A DNA stretch of 64,000 bases from Deroplatys truncata. Lineage: Eukaryota > Arthropoda > Insecta > Mantodea > Mantidae. The stretch spans positions 166,504,993-166,568,992 of the forward strand of contig CM060975.1 of the NCBI GenBank assembly GCA_030765065.1. The letters run 5' to 3'. The translations under genes were made by a program, and so were the position numbers. Numbering within the stretch: position 1 is the first letter of the stretch; every line of letters begins with the position of its first letter. A model generated the notes under the pieces. That model worked only from the letters and a program-made list of their open reading frames with translations, was not told where the DNA came from and did no database searches. Of this stretch, positions 22,072 to 33,984 are shown piece by piece.

Positions 22072-22536
22072 AAGGTGACCATGTTTTGAAACAAGAAAAC
22101 CGGACATTTAAATTTTTTCTCAATTAAACAACGGACAAAAGAAAATGCAAAAAATGGCTTCGTCATAATAATAAATAAATAAATGATATGTAATTTACAT
22201 ATATAGTAGCTGTGAATTCATCCAGCCAAACAATCCTTTAGAATTATTAGTGCAGGAATCATTCCTCATACATTGGATAAGTTTAGAAATACACTCCATT
22301 GATCTGAAAGATTGGTTGTTGTGAACAATATAGTAAGCAAACGCTCCTTCAAAAGCTGCTAATTGCATATCTTTATCACCAAAACTTTCACTTTTAAAAA
22401 AAGTTTAGTAAACATGGTGCTAGAAGAAACACTTGCACGCACCAATTTTGCGTCCCGTTTCTACCGTAAAAAAAGATGGGACAGAGACTCAAAAAGGGGG
22501 GGATTATCCCTATAATACGGGAAGTTTGGTCACCTT
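22072..22536. mobile_element. Small TIR element nested in the GGCCGG transposon
   Basis: 465 bp bounded by perfect 10-bp inverted ends AAGGTGACCA and TGGTCACCTT. Inner sequence near the right end contains CGTCCCGTTT and ACGGGAAGTTTGGTCACC, a pattern seen at ends of several animal DNA transposons. It has no coding potential and no clear target duplication, so the superfamily is not assigned. Confidence 0.6.
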
Positions 22537-23072
22537 AAGCATAGGAGGAGTCATACTTCTGTTGGTGGTATTCTAACCACTCGTATTTCCCATAAAACCA
22601 TGCTTATGACCCTTTGGACAATCTATATCGCTTTAAAAATTCCTCATTTTGCAGGGTTTTAAATTTACTATGACACACGATTGCTCTTCTATTAGGAATG
22701 GCATTCCAAAATGCCAATTGCAGTAAGCTCGCATCAACAGCTTAGTTTGGGGCAGCCATTTTCCAACTAACATTTGTTAAACGCCTTAACACCTGAGTAC
22801 GGCGATGTTAACTTTACACCAACTTTAACACATTGTTAAAGTTAATATTGTTTGATGAATCAGAATATTTGTTAACTTCAGTGTTAAATCAGTTAAACAT
22901 TGTGTTAAAATTTAGCATCTGTTGGCGAAACCGGCCCCTAGACTATTACTTAAATAAAAGTTCGAAAATGTATTCAAAAGGAACTTCCTTTAGTGAAAAT
23001 ATTTATATAAGGGCTTGCATGAGTATTCTTGTAAATAATTAACAAGTTATCAGTTAACCAATATTAAAAATT

Positions 23073-23297
23073 AGGATTAGGAACACAGCCCCGGAGTCAA
23101 CCTGTAACGTAAAAGAGGGGGATAAAATGAGAGGAAATGAGCGAGAGAGAAGATTTGTGATAGACAACCTTGCCGACCAGGAAAAACCACAGAAAACCCC
23201 ATTGTCAGAGTGGGCAGCCACCAGGAATGGATCCCGGGACCTTCCGAATTCGAGTCGCACACGTCACCACAGTCACCGCCAACTCGCTCGGGTATTA
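23073..23297 (-). mobile_element. tRNA-derived SINE, minus strand
   Basis: On the minus strand the head CGAGCGAGTTGGCGG (A-box-like) is followed by GGTCCCGGGATCCATTCC (B-box-like). Next comes the family body CCCACTCTGACAATGGGGTT and TCATTTCCTCTCATTTTATC. The same order of blocks is seen in the minus-strand SINE at 30.7-31.1 kb. Pol III promoters inside such SINEs drive their transcription; mobility depends on a partner LINE. Confidence 0.7.
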
Positions 23298-24176
23298 AAA
23301 ATTAAATACAATCTAAAATTCTAATCATGTTAAAAGAATTACATGCATCATTTGCCTCCTATTTCTCTGCTGTGGACAATTTTTCTCATCATAGATAATG
23401 TCTAGCCACATACACATGTTGAAGTCTTCACTAAAAGGAAGGGAGAATGTCTTAGTGTTATAGCTCTGTGGCGACCTTACTGACATGCACTTGGAGAAAC
23501 ATGCATCTAACCTTGTGATAATTGACATACGTGATATTGATATAACCATATTTGTTTTAATTTTATCCAGAAAGGATTAGGTTAAATTTAAAGGTAGCAG
23601 GAAATCTTAGAAGTCAAACTGTTGGATATGCATACGCCTTTCCGTTGTACCAATATAATTTAAGGATAAATTAGATCCTGATACAGGAATTAGAATATCC
23701 AACAGTAAAAGTGGGAAGTTAAGTAAGAAATATAGTTTTCAGGAGGAACTTTAGCCTCAGCACGCAGCTCTCACCACATGCATATGCTGAACAAATAGAA
23801 ATGACCACACTTGAACACGTAGACACTTACGGAAGGAAAGGAGACGTAAGAGAAATGTATTTATTTAAGTGTTGATATTGCAAGTCTTGAAAAGCTCTTT
23901 CTGCACATAAACAATCCAACATAAGTATGAGACACGTGTAAGTAATTGTTAAGGCTCGTACTGCTGTATTTATTTTGCCTCGCTTGCTCCTTATGCAGAA
24001 TAAGCAAATGCTGGCTGTTACGAAGAATATAATCGTACACGGTTACATCTTGAAGTATGTCCTTCCGTATTAATGAATAAAACGAACAGAAAAAAGTTCG
24101 TGCTCAAACTTTCTGATGAGTGTATCTACTTCACAGAATCCTAACCTTCTGGAAAGGAGCAAATCATTGGAAAATA
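23298..24176. other. AT-rich non-coding stretch, nothing recognised
   Basis: No repeat ends, coding similarity or RNA structure noted. Confidence 0.4.
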
Positions 24177-25040
24177 TAATATGTTATATACATGACCTTC
24201 TTTACCTTATCTCACTTATTATTGGGTATACAAATTATTATTACGAATCTACGTATTTTAATCGAGATAAACGTTTCAGAAATAGTTTTAATAAACATTT
24301 TGTTACACCTAAATACAAAGGGAATAGCAAAACTCAAATGTTTTAGAAAAGGACGTTGTACGTGGCATTAAATTTCATATTCTTTCCATGACATCCCGAA
24401 AAACAAATGAAAGCGGCAGGACTTTAAAAGAAGGATAAGTATTGAAGAATTCAAACCATTAATAACGGATATCTTGAAAACGGTTGATGCCACAAAATAA
24501 ATTATGTATTTTAAAGAGATCTACTTTTGGTGCAGTAAGATTTCTGGTCTATCGCTTAACGTTTACAATTATACAAGATTATACAAAATTGCTTCTGAAT
24601 CAAGAAGACCTTACAGGCTATTCTCAGGAAATTAAACCTATATGTTATATTTGGATTGTAAATATCTTTAATATGTAGTACTTAAATCAAAGTCGTTACA
24701 ACCATTTTTTGGAAAATAAAATATTTTCAAAAATATTTCATACAAGACGTAATTTGAGGTGGGAAATTTTCTTAAAAATCTTCGTGCCATATCTTTGGAA
24801 TGTACTAAATCTAAATAACAAGTTTGCCATTCATCCGACCTTCGGTTTTGAGTATGCTGATTATAGAGACACTCACCTATCCATCCAACCACCCACCCGC
24901 CCACACACACAGAAACCTTTTTATAAAAGCCTTTTTGGATTCAAGATGCCTCAAAACGTATATTTCTGGTGAAATCTCAGTATCGAGTTTTTAGGTGGAA
25001 TGTAATACCTTCTCTCCTACTATGACTGTGGTAAGAAAGA
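24177..25040 (-). mobile_element. Abundant ~0.85 kb repeat, copy D
   Basis: A degraded full-length copy. The left end is ATATACATGACCTTCTTTACC (family CACATGACTTTCTCTAC), the body includes TATCGCTTAACGTTTAC and TTTGGAATGTACTAAATC. The usual CA microsatellite is replaced by a CCATCC/CCACCC tract at 24875-24910. The right end is CCTACTATGACTGTGGTAAGAAAG. An 87-codon open frame (24709-24972) parallels frames in other copies but ends differently. Confidence 0.72.
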
Positions 25041-26801
25041 AACATTTGAAATATTTGGTAACCTGGAGCATTGCCTACTTCTTTTCACATATATTTAAGC
25101 ATTAGATATCTAGTTTCAAACACCTCTAAATTGAAGGCAAAATGGGAAAGCAAATATTAAATTAAATTTATGTTTTCTGGAATCAGTTAGGGAGGTTCAT
25201 TATTTTTCCTATAAAATACGACAGTTAAAATATAGGAAAAGTGACTGCTAGTCTAAAAAAGTCTATCTAGGTAGCACATTCCCAATGTTTATGGCATTTA
25301 CTTGTGAAAACCCCTAAAGGAGGTATGTCAAGGTTAGATACATACTGGCGGCAGTAACAAGCAACAATGCCCCTCTTGCTGAAGGGTCATACTATTACGT
25401 TTTGTTTGGTTTATAGTGGATTGTCATTCATTTCCGCTAGCTACATGTTACGGTAGCCACCACAGAGTATTCGGTCATTGGTCTTGACACTCTCCGCTAT
25501 ACATTCGGAAAATGTAACATTTAGAATGATACGCCAAGAATGCGATTTTATTGTGTTTTCTTATCTGTTTCTTATTAATATTGCCACTCCAGCTCTCGCG
25601 TTTTAAATTTGTGAAACGTGTTAGTTTCTTTTTCATTTCATTAATGTGTACTATTTCAGTTTCAGTTTCATTATTTTTTTTCTCGAAAATATCATTATTA
25701 ACAGTACTTCCTCTTACATTCATGATAAGTTTGATCATTTCTTTAACTCGCCCAATTTAATTCACTGCTTGACTACGTCAACGTCTACAACATTGTACAC
25801 AAACCAGCTATTATTCTTCTGCAGATCTGAAACTTACATCGGCCTAGCAAACGCAACCCTTGATTTTCAAATGCAATAGATAAACCTCTTTTGGCATTAC
25901 ATGTGATAACACTAACTTTAGAAAAGGTGATAAAGATTTAGAACTTACCCCACAGGTATGCAATTCTATTCTACATTATGATAAAAAAATATAGCAAATA
26001 ACAAGCGCACGAATAATTTCCAAACTAAATTTATAATTAAAATATATCCTTAATATTTCCGCAAACGATAATAATATGTAGAGTAAATGTATTACACGCA
26101 AAAATTAGGCATAAACAGATGCTTTGAAATCCTCCGCCTCCCCCAAAAGCCACATGTTTCAAAAAGGGTTTTGTAAACCAGGTCTTTGGATGGAAAAAGA
26201 ACATTACTTTTTCTTTACCTTCTCCAAGAAAAGCATATGTTGCTGCTTTAATTAAAACATATTTTGTTTGAGACACTGGCCCGAGAAGCTATGTATCTAT
26301 CTTAAATTTTGTGTAAGAGACTGTGAACCCCTCTTCGTTCTCACTCAAGTTTATTTTTTCCCACGTTACTACAGAAACGTTACATAACTCTTTAAATCTT
26401 GTCATTTCATATCAGATAGCATTTTTCGTATCGTTAGTCACTTCTGAAATATTCGTCGTTGCTTTCCTGGTTTGAATTATAGTGCGATTGTCATTTATGA
26501 ATGTACGAAAATGAGGGATTCTCTTATACTAGTTTTTCCTCTTAATATCATTTATTTTAATTATTCTTTGTTTCCTAATGTTAATTTACGACAAACAAAA
26601 TCCTACTTTGATATAAAGAACTGGATTGTTTTCACCTCTTGTATATGATTTAAGTTCAATTTTGACTAATTTACATACATTTCTAGTAAAGTAGTTGATC
26701 GTGATTATTTTAAAGAGATGAAAGCATTACTTCTTATGAGCAGGCTTAGAAATTCTTAAGCAGAAGCTTAGCTACACTTAAACCATCATCAGTACTAGAA
26801 T
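25041..26801. other. AT-rich non-coding stretch, nothing recognised
   Basis: Several 60-90-codon open frames on both strands overlap one another (25475-25879, 26037-26276). None shows a known motif, and low-complexity composition explains them. No repeat termini were identified. Confidence 0.4.
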
Positions 26802-27448
26802 GTATACTGACGTGCATAAAATGTGGCCCATAATGGAAAACGGAGGTGGTTATGTTGGTGCTGACAAAATCTAGCCCCTCTCCCTACCAGCTTGACGCCT
26901 CTGTTTCTCGAGCATAATTCTAGCCACCGGATTGACAGGGTACTTTACCTCCCTCAAAGATGGCCGAACTGCCGAAGGATAACATTACAAATTAAACCTT
27001 ATATTTTCATAATGTGCTATCATTTTCTTAATACCGGATTTCTTATTGATGTTTAGTAGCAACAACAACTTAACCTTCGTCTCCATGTTGCCGGTGAAAG
27101 CTCTTATATAATATGTAAATGTCGTAGCTGTCATTTATTTAACCTCACATGCAAATAATTCTGCAGCGCTTCCTCTAGAAAGCCGAATTACTTGCAATTG
27201 GTTTAGCCTTTCGTTATGCACTAATCTTAGCAAAACTCTTTCAAAACCCTTTAATTACACACAGAATATAAACATCGTTCATTGGTTACTTTTTATGCGC
27301 TAAATTGTTTATACAGGCCAGTCACATAGTGAACTTATTTCGGCTGGGTGGAGACAAAGTATTTTTACATGAAGGTGGAAATCTTACGGAGAGAAACATA
27401 ACAATATGATCTAGGAGAATGGACCACCTTTTATGCACGACATTATAC
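26802..27448. mobile_element. MITE with CGTGCATAAAA-type inverted ends, copy 1
   Basis: The left end GTATACTGACGTGCATAAAA and the right end, read in reverse, GTATAATGTCGTGCATAAAA form inverted repeats that continue as GTGGCCC / GTGGTCC. The element is about 645 bp with no coding potential. A second copy lies inverted at 31993-32757 and shares internal blocks such as AGACGAAGGTTAAG and TTTGCTAGGATT (inverted here). Confidence 0.75.
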
Positions 27449-28286
27449 ACAACAGCAACCATTAATCCTGACGGCTGGTAAAACGTTGTCTCTAGTTGGT
27501 TTGTACAGTCGAGTGCAAAAAAGAGCCGATGCTATTGGTTACTTTTTGTATATTCCATTCTTGAATGTTGGCAGAATCTCCTCATCATTTGTGTTACGCG
27601 ACTGCCTTAGGTGAGCTTTCCTCTAATTGGTATTAGCTGAAGTTCGATACACTAGCATTACCCTATGAAGGAAGGTCAAAGAAGGCTGGGCGATGAAACG
27701 GTGGGGAATCGATATGTTACCTGAATGGTTGAAACAATATGCCTCCCAAAGACTGTCCATACTAGCCCCTGAATGAGTCCCTTATTGGTTCGGCATTCAA
27801 GCACTAACGTCTGTAACCGAATAAGAAATTGTAGGCGCGGTAGAGGCGTGTTAATTATTGATTAGCAACTTAAAACGCGGTTCCTCATATTAACACACTT
27901 TGTTTCACCCGACGTACACGCCAACATACCGTACGAGGGATGGGAGGTGGTTTTTTTATCTATGACATCACAATGTAAAGCCCGGTAACAGCTCAAACTA
28001 ATTTCCTTTCGTCATTGCTTTAATGCTTGGAAAATCCTAAGCCTATTTATGCGTATAGTATAACATATAGCACAGGAATAGAAGATTGCGTGCAGTGTTA
28101 GGTGATAGAGAATGTCATGTCAAGTTCTCCCCTCTGATACCATTTAGTGTTCGCTAGCCATTGCTCCGTGATATTCCAAACAGCAGTATTTTCAGCCAAT
28201 ATTTCAAATAATTATATAAATTCATAATGTGAATTATTAAGAAATCATTACAATTAATTATAATAATAACACTTTAATTGTATGTA
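27449..28286. other. Non-coding stretch, nothing recognised
   Basis: Contains no usable open frame, no repeat ends and no microsatellite. Confidence 0.4.
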
Positions 28287-29573
28287 CAGGTTGGGCGAGA
28301 ATTCCCCGTACCTCGTACATCTGTGAGTATCAAATGTTATTATGCTATGTCACTTCTTATTCAATTGTTGGAATTCATGGTTACATGCTTTCGCAGTCGA
28401 GTTTTAATTTGTGTCCATGGCAGATGCGAGCGGTCAAAGTTACACTATTGAGGAGCGCTTAGTGACAAGTGTATGGGTGCATGAACAGCAACACACAGGA
28501 CAGACAATGAGACAGATTATGGGAGCATTCCAGGAAAGATTTAATAAGGCTCCACCGCGAAAAGCAACACTTCTGGATTGAGAACGACATGCTTTTACTT
28601 TTGGCAATGTTAAAGACAGGCCGCGGAGTGGAAGCAAGAAGGCACTAGAAGAAACATGTGCCGGTGTCTCTGCTTCGACTGAATAATCTCCTATGAGGTC
28701 GACATATAAACGTGCTTTGGAACTCGGTATAACGAGGATAACAATGCGATATCACATGAAACAAGACCTTAAGCTCAGATCGTTTTGACCGACGTTCGTA
28801 AACGAGTTATCGGATAGAAACCGAAATGGGCGGGTTTTAGTATGCCGGGCTTTGTTAACTCAATTTCCAAATATGCAGTAAACCGTGCCAAGATTATGTT
28901 TTCAGATGAATGTGCGAGCTATCGCAGCTCACGTGGTAGAAATATTGTCTTTTGGGCTAAAGAGAATCCTCATTACAAAGATTGTTAGAAAGGAATCCGC
29001 CTCACGTAATGATATGGACAGCGATGACACAACATCTGCTGGGACCGTACTTTTTTCAAGGGACCATGAATGGCGCAGATTATTTACACATATTACAAAC
29101 ATGGTTAATACCTCAGCTTGAGGAAAGGGGCCTCACAGAACGCATACGGTTGCAGCAAGATGGAGCACCTCCAAACTACGTCTTGCAGTGCGCGAGTTCC
29201 TAAATAAACACTTTCCAGGACGGTGGATAGGTCGTGATTCACCACAAACACCGGCTCCCTTGAAAGGCCACCAAGAAGTCCTGACCCCACCGCATCTGAC
29301 AGCTCGTATTGGGGAGTCATTAAGGCGCATGTATCTGTACGTCATTATGCTACAAACGAAGAACTCCGCAATGCTGTTGAGGATGCATTTCGCATTATAA
29401 GACACCGGACATGCAGAAGAGTATGTCAAGAAGAACATAGGGGCGTATGGAACTGTGTTTACAGCATGATGGGAACATACGGATGTATTGGACACTTAAT
29501 ACATGAGTACTTGTGCTAAAATAAATCAATTAGCATTCGATACTAGGGGGTTCGGGGACTTCTCGCACACCTG
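28287..29573 (+). mobile_element. Mariner-like DNA transposon (DUF4817-type), inactive
   Basis: 1287 bp, bounded by TA on both sides. The left end reads CAGGTTGGGCGAGAATTCCC, and the right end in reverse reads CAGGTGTGCGAGAAGTCCCC; both go on with CG-ACC, giving about 27-bp imperfect inverted repeats. The size and TA target duplication fit Tc1/mariner. The enclosed transposase is broken. Confidence 0.9.
28417..29517 (+). pseudogene. Mariner-like transposase, DUF4817-type, broken
   Basis: Begins at an ATG (28417) with an N-terminal helix-turn-helix (YTIEERLVTSVWVHEQQ, then FQERFNKAPPRKATLLD) that ends in a stop. Further frames show TYKRALELGITRITMRYHM (second helix-turn-helix), FSDECASYR (first catalytic Asp), NPPHVMIWTAM, the block LQQDGAPPNYVLQ (second Asp) and FLNKHFPGRWIGR. 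The region with the third acidic residue (after LKGHQEVLTPPH) is damaged. At least four frame changes or stops. Intact relatives are about 350-400 residues and cut and paste their own element. Confidence 0.9.
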
Positions 29574-30664
29574 TAGTTTTGAAACTCTTATTTTAGATAG
29601 AATACTATATTTTTTTACACATAGCGTAATGGGCTTCTAGTCTACAAATGCGAAAACTCCATTTATGTCCATAACATTTCAACCGTCATAGTCTACGTGT
29701 GATATGTCTCTCTCTAGTGAACAAGTAAAACCAAAAGGGCCTATATACTTAATAGGACAGTTCATTTTGAGATACTGTAAATATGCAACGTCAGCAGGTC
29801 TGTAGATACTATAATTTAATACTGTCCTTTATCGGAACGCGGATAAAAGTTTTCTTGGTCCTCTTGGTCGGATATAAGATATAGAAAAAAGGTATATCAA
29901 AACTTTAAAGGAGATATAAAAATAAGTATTATGCCATTTTGAATTATAAACATTGTTTAAAAGAACTCTTTCTACGAATGGAATTTTAAACCAGTTAAGA
30001 TTATATACATTCGTATTTTCGAAATCTCCTGAATGTATTTCGAAGATGTTATCTAGATCGATCTAAATAAGAAAACTATTTTCATAAACTTTTTAAAAGT
30101 AGCTGCAAACAATTGTACACAAATAAAGTCAACACCGGCAGCCAGTCATGATCATACGTATTTCGTATACGGACCGAGAGTGTAATATTGGAAAATCCCC
30201 ATTCATTTACTTTTAATGCAAGCAGACCTTTCCAATAACCACCACTACTTCCGGAACATTTTCAATCAACTATTATAACTTAAGATTTTATTACAACTGA
30301 TTTAAAAAATTCTACTTCAATTATGTTCTTAAATTCCTGTGAAACATCTATGACGTCACAGAGTCTCGGGTGTACAGGTACTTTAATTTGTTAAACCTGA
30401 AAGCCAGTTATAAAGGTTAATGAAATATTTGAATTAATGCATATTACCTGTCCAACTGCCAAACATATTTAGGAGTACATACCTAATTATTTACAAAAAG
30501 AGAAAGCATAATCAATGTAATGCTCTCTCTGAGACCGTTTTTTTATTCAAAATGTGAGAGGCTATACCTCCAAATACATTTAGAAAATGTCAGATTGTTG
30601 ACAAAGCTTAAGAGCTCTTTAAGAAAACATTAGGCTTTCCAATAATAAAATGGTGAGCGCTAAT
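29574..30664. other. AT-rich non-coding stretch, nothing recognised
   Basis: No coding, repeat-end or RNA signal noted on either strand. Confidence 0.4.
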
Positions 30665-31135
30665 TTCAAGTGTAGGTTTAGGTTAGACAACGGAGGGGGG
30701 CAGTTCGCGCACTGCGACCTACATAATCTATCGTGACTATCACGCCCAGGAGGAAGGGATGAAGTGAAGAAACCACAGGAAGCTACAGGTCACTTATGTG
30801 CACAGAAGTCCTAAACAGTTTCACTGCTGGAGCTGCCTAGAGAGGGTGATGAACCCTTCTAGTGTCCACGGGAAGTACTCTTTCCTTTGAGCAAACATCC
30901 GCACCATCTGTCAAACACCACCATACGTCACGAATCCTAGAAGCACACCTGAAAGATGAGAAGGAAACGCAATGAAAGGGAAATGATGGAAAGGAAATCG
31001 TGGTACATGAGAATCCATCCCAGTATTCGCCTACCGACTAGCGAATATCACAAAAAAACCAAAGTCAGAGTGGGCGATCGACGGGAATCGAAACCGTGAC
31101 CTCCCGGATGCGAGCCATCTCACTCGGTTACTCTA
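30665..31135 (-). mobile_element. tRNA-derived SINE, minus strand
   Basis: On the minus strand the head reads CCGAGTGAGATGGCTCGCAT (A-box-like), then GGTTTCGATTCCCGTC (a good B box). The body has CCCACTCTGACTTTGGTTTT, then TAGGCGAATACTGGGATGGA, blocks shared with the copies at 58.6 and 59.5 kb. The long tail contains CATTTCCCTTTCATTGCG. The 3' limit near 30665 is approximate. Confidence 0.78.
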
Positions 31136-31279
31136 AATAAAACCACAAACTTTGTGTAATGTGCAATGTTATATTCCTACTGCTGTTTAACCCATAATCG
31201 TAACTGAAACTCATGCTTTAAAAATAGTGGTTGAATTTTAACTACCCCTGTGTTTCGTTATTTAAATTTATCTTAAATA

Positions 31280-31505
31280 TGTCCTCTCTGTGGTGAAAAG
31301 GAAACATGGAGTCATATTCTGACTCATTGCAGGGAAAGGGAATTACTAAGAAAACGATATTTACCTCCATATTTTCTGGATTCCAATAGGGGAATGGAGG
31401 CTTGCTCGGATGTAATGTTGGACGCAGGGTGTCATAAAATGGGTTCAGTTTTGTCTAAGGTTCGGCAAAGGAGGCTAATCTCCCTGGAGAACGGAAGACG
31501 GGGGG
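31280..31505 (+). pseudogene. LINE 3'-end scrap with CCHC zinc finger
   Basis: An open stretch without a start codon. It reads CPLCGEKETWSHILTHC, the C-x2-C...H...C finger that many non-LTR retrotransposons carry after the RT, then about 55 further residues with a basic end (KVRQRRLISLENGRR). No RT or endonuclease is present upstream, so this is a dead, 5'-truncated end. Followed by a G run (31501-31509). The clade cannot be told from this piece. Confidence 0.6.
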
Positions 31506-31509
31506 GGGG

Positions 31510-31992
31510 ACATAAGAGCGAGTTCTTAAGAGTCGGAGCACTGAATATATTTGTAATATAATTGTAGTTCACGCTTATTATTTTCTCTTCCTGTATTCGT
31601 ATTTTCTTTCTTCATAATGTTAGTATGTATTATACTGCATACTAGTACATATATGCTTATAAATATAGTAAGTATATAGTTAGTATTATACGCACATTGT
31701 TAGATTACAAGAAAAGCATGTACGACAATGAGGTCCATGCGATAGTATTTTACAAGAGTAGACTGAAATTGTTTACAATAAAAGTAAACTGTTTACTACT
31801 ACTGTATCTTTAGGATAAACTATGAATTGAAAACTGTCAATCAGAAAGAAGGAAAATGTCGAAGGATCAATTTGAAAAGTAGCCTCAAAGCAGGTCGTCT
31901 GGTCTAAGCAATGTTTTGAACAAGAAGAAGAAGAATAAGGAACGAGTAAATTACGAGTTTAATACATTTTGTGTTTTCTGACTGTAAGACAG
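31510..31992. other. AT-rich stretch, nothing recognised
   Basis: Probably includes the 3' untranslated tail of the LINE scrap, but no poly(A) or repeat tail marks its end. Confidence 0.35.
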
Positions 31993-32757
31993 GTATATGC
32001 ACTTTAATGCATAAATAGTGGTCATTCCCCTAGATCGCCATAGTGTTTTTCTCTCCGTAAGGTTTCTACCTTCAGGTAACCAAATTTTGTTTTTTTTAAA
32101 ACGGTTTCCTCCCTAGAAGTAGGAATTAAGTGCCCAATTCAATTCGTTTAAAGAAAAAACATTAAATCGAATTGAATTGGGCACAAAAAGTATGTTTTTT
32201 TTAAAACGGTATCAGTTCTTTATGTGACTGGCTTGAAAAGTAATTAAGGGTGTAAAATCTAACTGATGAACGAATTTATAATGTGTGAAATGGAAGGGTG
32301 TTTCAGATAAACCTCTATGAAAGAGTTTTGCTAGGATTGGCACACAGGAAAGCCTAAACCAATTACAAATAATTCGGTCTTCTAGAGGAAGGGGTGAAGA
32401 ATTATTTGCATGTCTGATTAAACTGAATGATAGTTACGACATTTACACATATGAGAGGTTTTCGTCAGCCACATAGAGACGAAGGTTAAGTCGTTGCTGC
32501 TGCTAAACGGCAATAAGAAAACCGATATTAAGAAAACGGTAGTGTAGCATGAAAATATAAGGTTCAAATTGTAATGATACGCTTCGGGAGTTCGACCATA
32601 CCTACTTTTGCGGAGATAAAGTATCCTGCTAATTCAGTGGCTAGAATTATACTCGAATTATAAGTTGGTCACACTGTAGGGGATTTGGCTAGATTTTCTC
32701 AGTACCAAAATTAACAGCTCCGTTCCATCATGGGCCACATTTTATGCACGCCGGTAT
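31993..32757. mobile_element. MITE with CGTGCATAAAA-type inverted ends, copy 2
   Basis: Inverted copy of the element at 26802-27448. The left end shows TGCATAAATAGTGGTCATTC and the right end TTTTATGCACGCCGGTATAC. Shared inner blocks include AAGAGTTTTGCTAGGATTGG-like and CATAGAGACGAAGGTTAAG. It is longer than copy 1 because a small fold-back (32106-32193) sits inside it, flanked by a 17-bp direct repeat. Confidence 0.72.
32089..32210. repeat. Palindromic insert between 17-bp direct repeats
   Basis: GTTTTTTTTAAAACGGT occurs at 32089-32105 and again, identical, at 32194-32210. Between them lies a perfect 17-bp inverted pair, GTGCCCAATTCAATTCG at 32130-32146 and its complement at 32168-32184. 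The layout fits a tiny fold-back insertion with a target duplication, or a local duplication around a hairpin. Confidence 0.7.
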
Positions 32758-32792
32758 ACGTGTGTTTGCATGCGTATATGCTTTTTTGTGTG

Positions 32793-32870
32793 TGTATGTA
32801 TGTATGTATGTATGTATGTATGTATGTATGTATGTATGTATGTATGTATGTATGTATGTATGTATGTATT
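32793..32870. repeat. (TATG)n microsatellite
   Basis: About 18 tandem GTAT units after a short TG-rich lead. Confidence 0.95.
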
Positions 32871-33984
32871 TAGTGCTAAGTAAATTACCTAATGGCAACT
32901 ACAGCATCTAGCAATGGCTATATACCCTGAAGATATCCGTGTATATGTGCATGTATATGGGGAAAACACATCAAAATGATAAGAGTCAGGCTTCTTCTGA
33001 GGATGCAAGTCGAATTTCAGCGAATTTTTCCCACTCCACTCAACCCTTGTTTGGAAGGAAATTCTATTGTGCAGAATTTCCTTCATACTTCCTAAACATA
33101 CCTCTCAAGATTTATATATCCAGAGAAAGGTGAATTTTTTCTCTCTGCATCTTACGCCAACAGTTTTGAACGTCACGAAACATCCGGTCGTTCTGGGATG
33201 TTTGACACTAAATGGTGCTCTCAATAATAATTATATCGAAAGTCTTATTACGTAAAACTAAAAGGCTTTTAGATTAAAATTCTAGTAGTTATGTTGTTCA
33301 CTTCCTATTAAACGTTTTTATGTAATTGACTTGATTTCTGTTTTTTGGCTAAGTAAAAACCTCAGGAATTATACTCGAATAACTCCGCTTCCTTTGGAGC
33401 ATTCTCCAAAGAGATAAGCAGTATATGAATGTACTACTAGTTGTATCGGCGTAGTACGAACCGTATTATCAGATCTTACACTTGACTAAGCATGTACAAG
33501 TGATTTATTTACTTACGTTACAATCTTGGATCTCACTTAATTCTACTGTTCAGTGAATACGTACACAAAGAGAATAGAGAAAACATCTTCACGATGTTAC
33601 AAAGTATATGTTTGGAATGCTAGTGTAGACTCATTTAAGTATTTTCTTACCAAAGTGCTTACCACAACAACAAAATTATGGAAAAACGCATAGAATGGAA
33701 CAGATTAATGATAACCAGGAAAGGGATTCATATAACCTAAAATGTTTTAAAATAATAGAAAAACGCATAGAATAGAACAGAATAATGATAACCAGGACAG
33801 GAATTTATATAACCTAATTTTTTTTAAAATGGTTTAAAAAATGATGCTGAAAGTTTCACAAAATCACATAACTACAAAAAAACAACCTAATACTGTCATT
33901 TATTTCGTTAAAATTAGTGTACAGAAAGTTATGAATTAATTTGTACATGCATGTAACTGCTTTGTAAGTATAAAAATCTTATGT
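32871..33984. other. AT-rich stretch containing a 77-bp tandem duplication
   Basis: At 33681-33757 and 33758-33834 a 77-bp unit beginning GAAAAACGCATAGAAT is repeated twice in tandem with few differences. The remainder shows nothing recognisable. Confidence 0.6.

Larger units (their letters stand above)
21269..22938 (+). mobile_element. GGCCGG-ended DNA transposon (Harbinger-like?), non-autonomous
   Basis: A 1670-bp element with ends GCGGCCGGTTTTACC and, in reverse, GGGGCCGGTTTCGCC, continuing with similar CAGATGCTAAA / CCGATGTTAAA blocks. TA flanks both ends. The subterminal 100-150 bp on each side are crowded with TGTTAA/TTAACA hexamers, likely transposase-binding repeats. The only coding remnant is Myb/SANT-like, which accompanies transposases in PIF/Harbinger and related elements; no DDE transposase is present. 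Another TIR element (22072-22536) is nested inside. The superfamily label is tentative. Confidence 0.7.

Noticed and set aside
32793..32870. CRISPR-like or spacer-repeat array
   Set aside because: It is a plain tetranucleotide microsatellite without spacers; no CRISPR array was seen anywhere.
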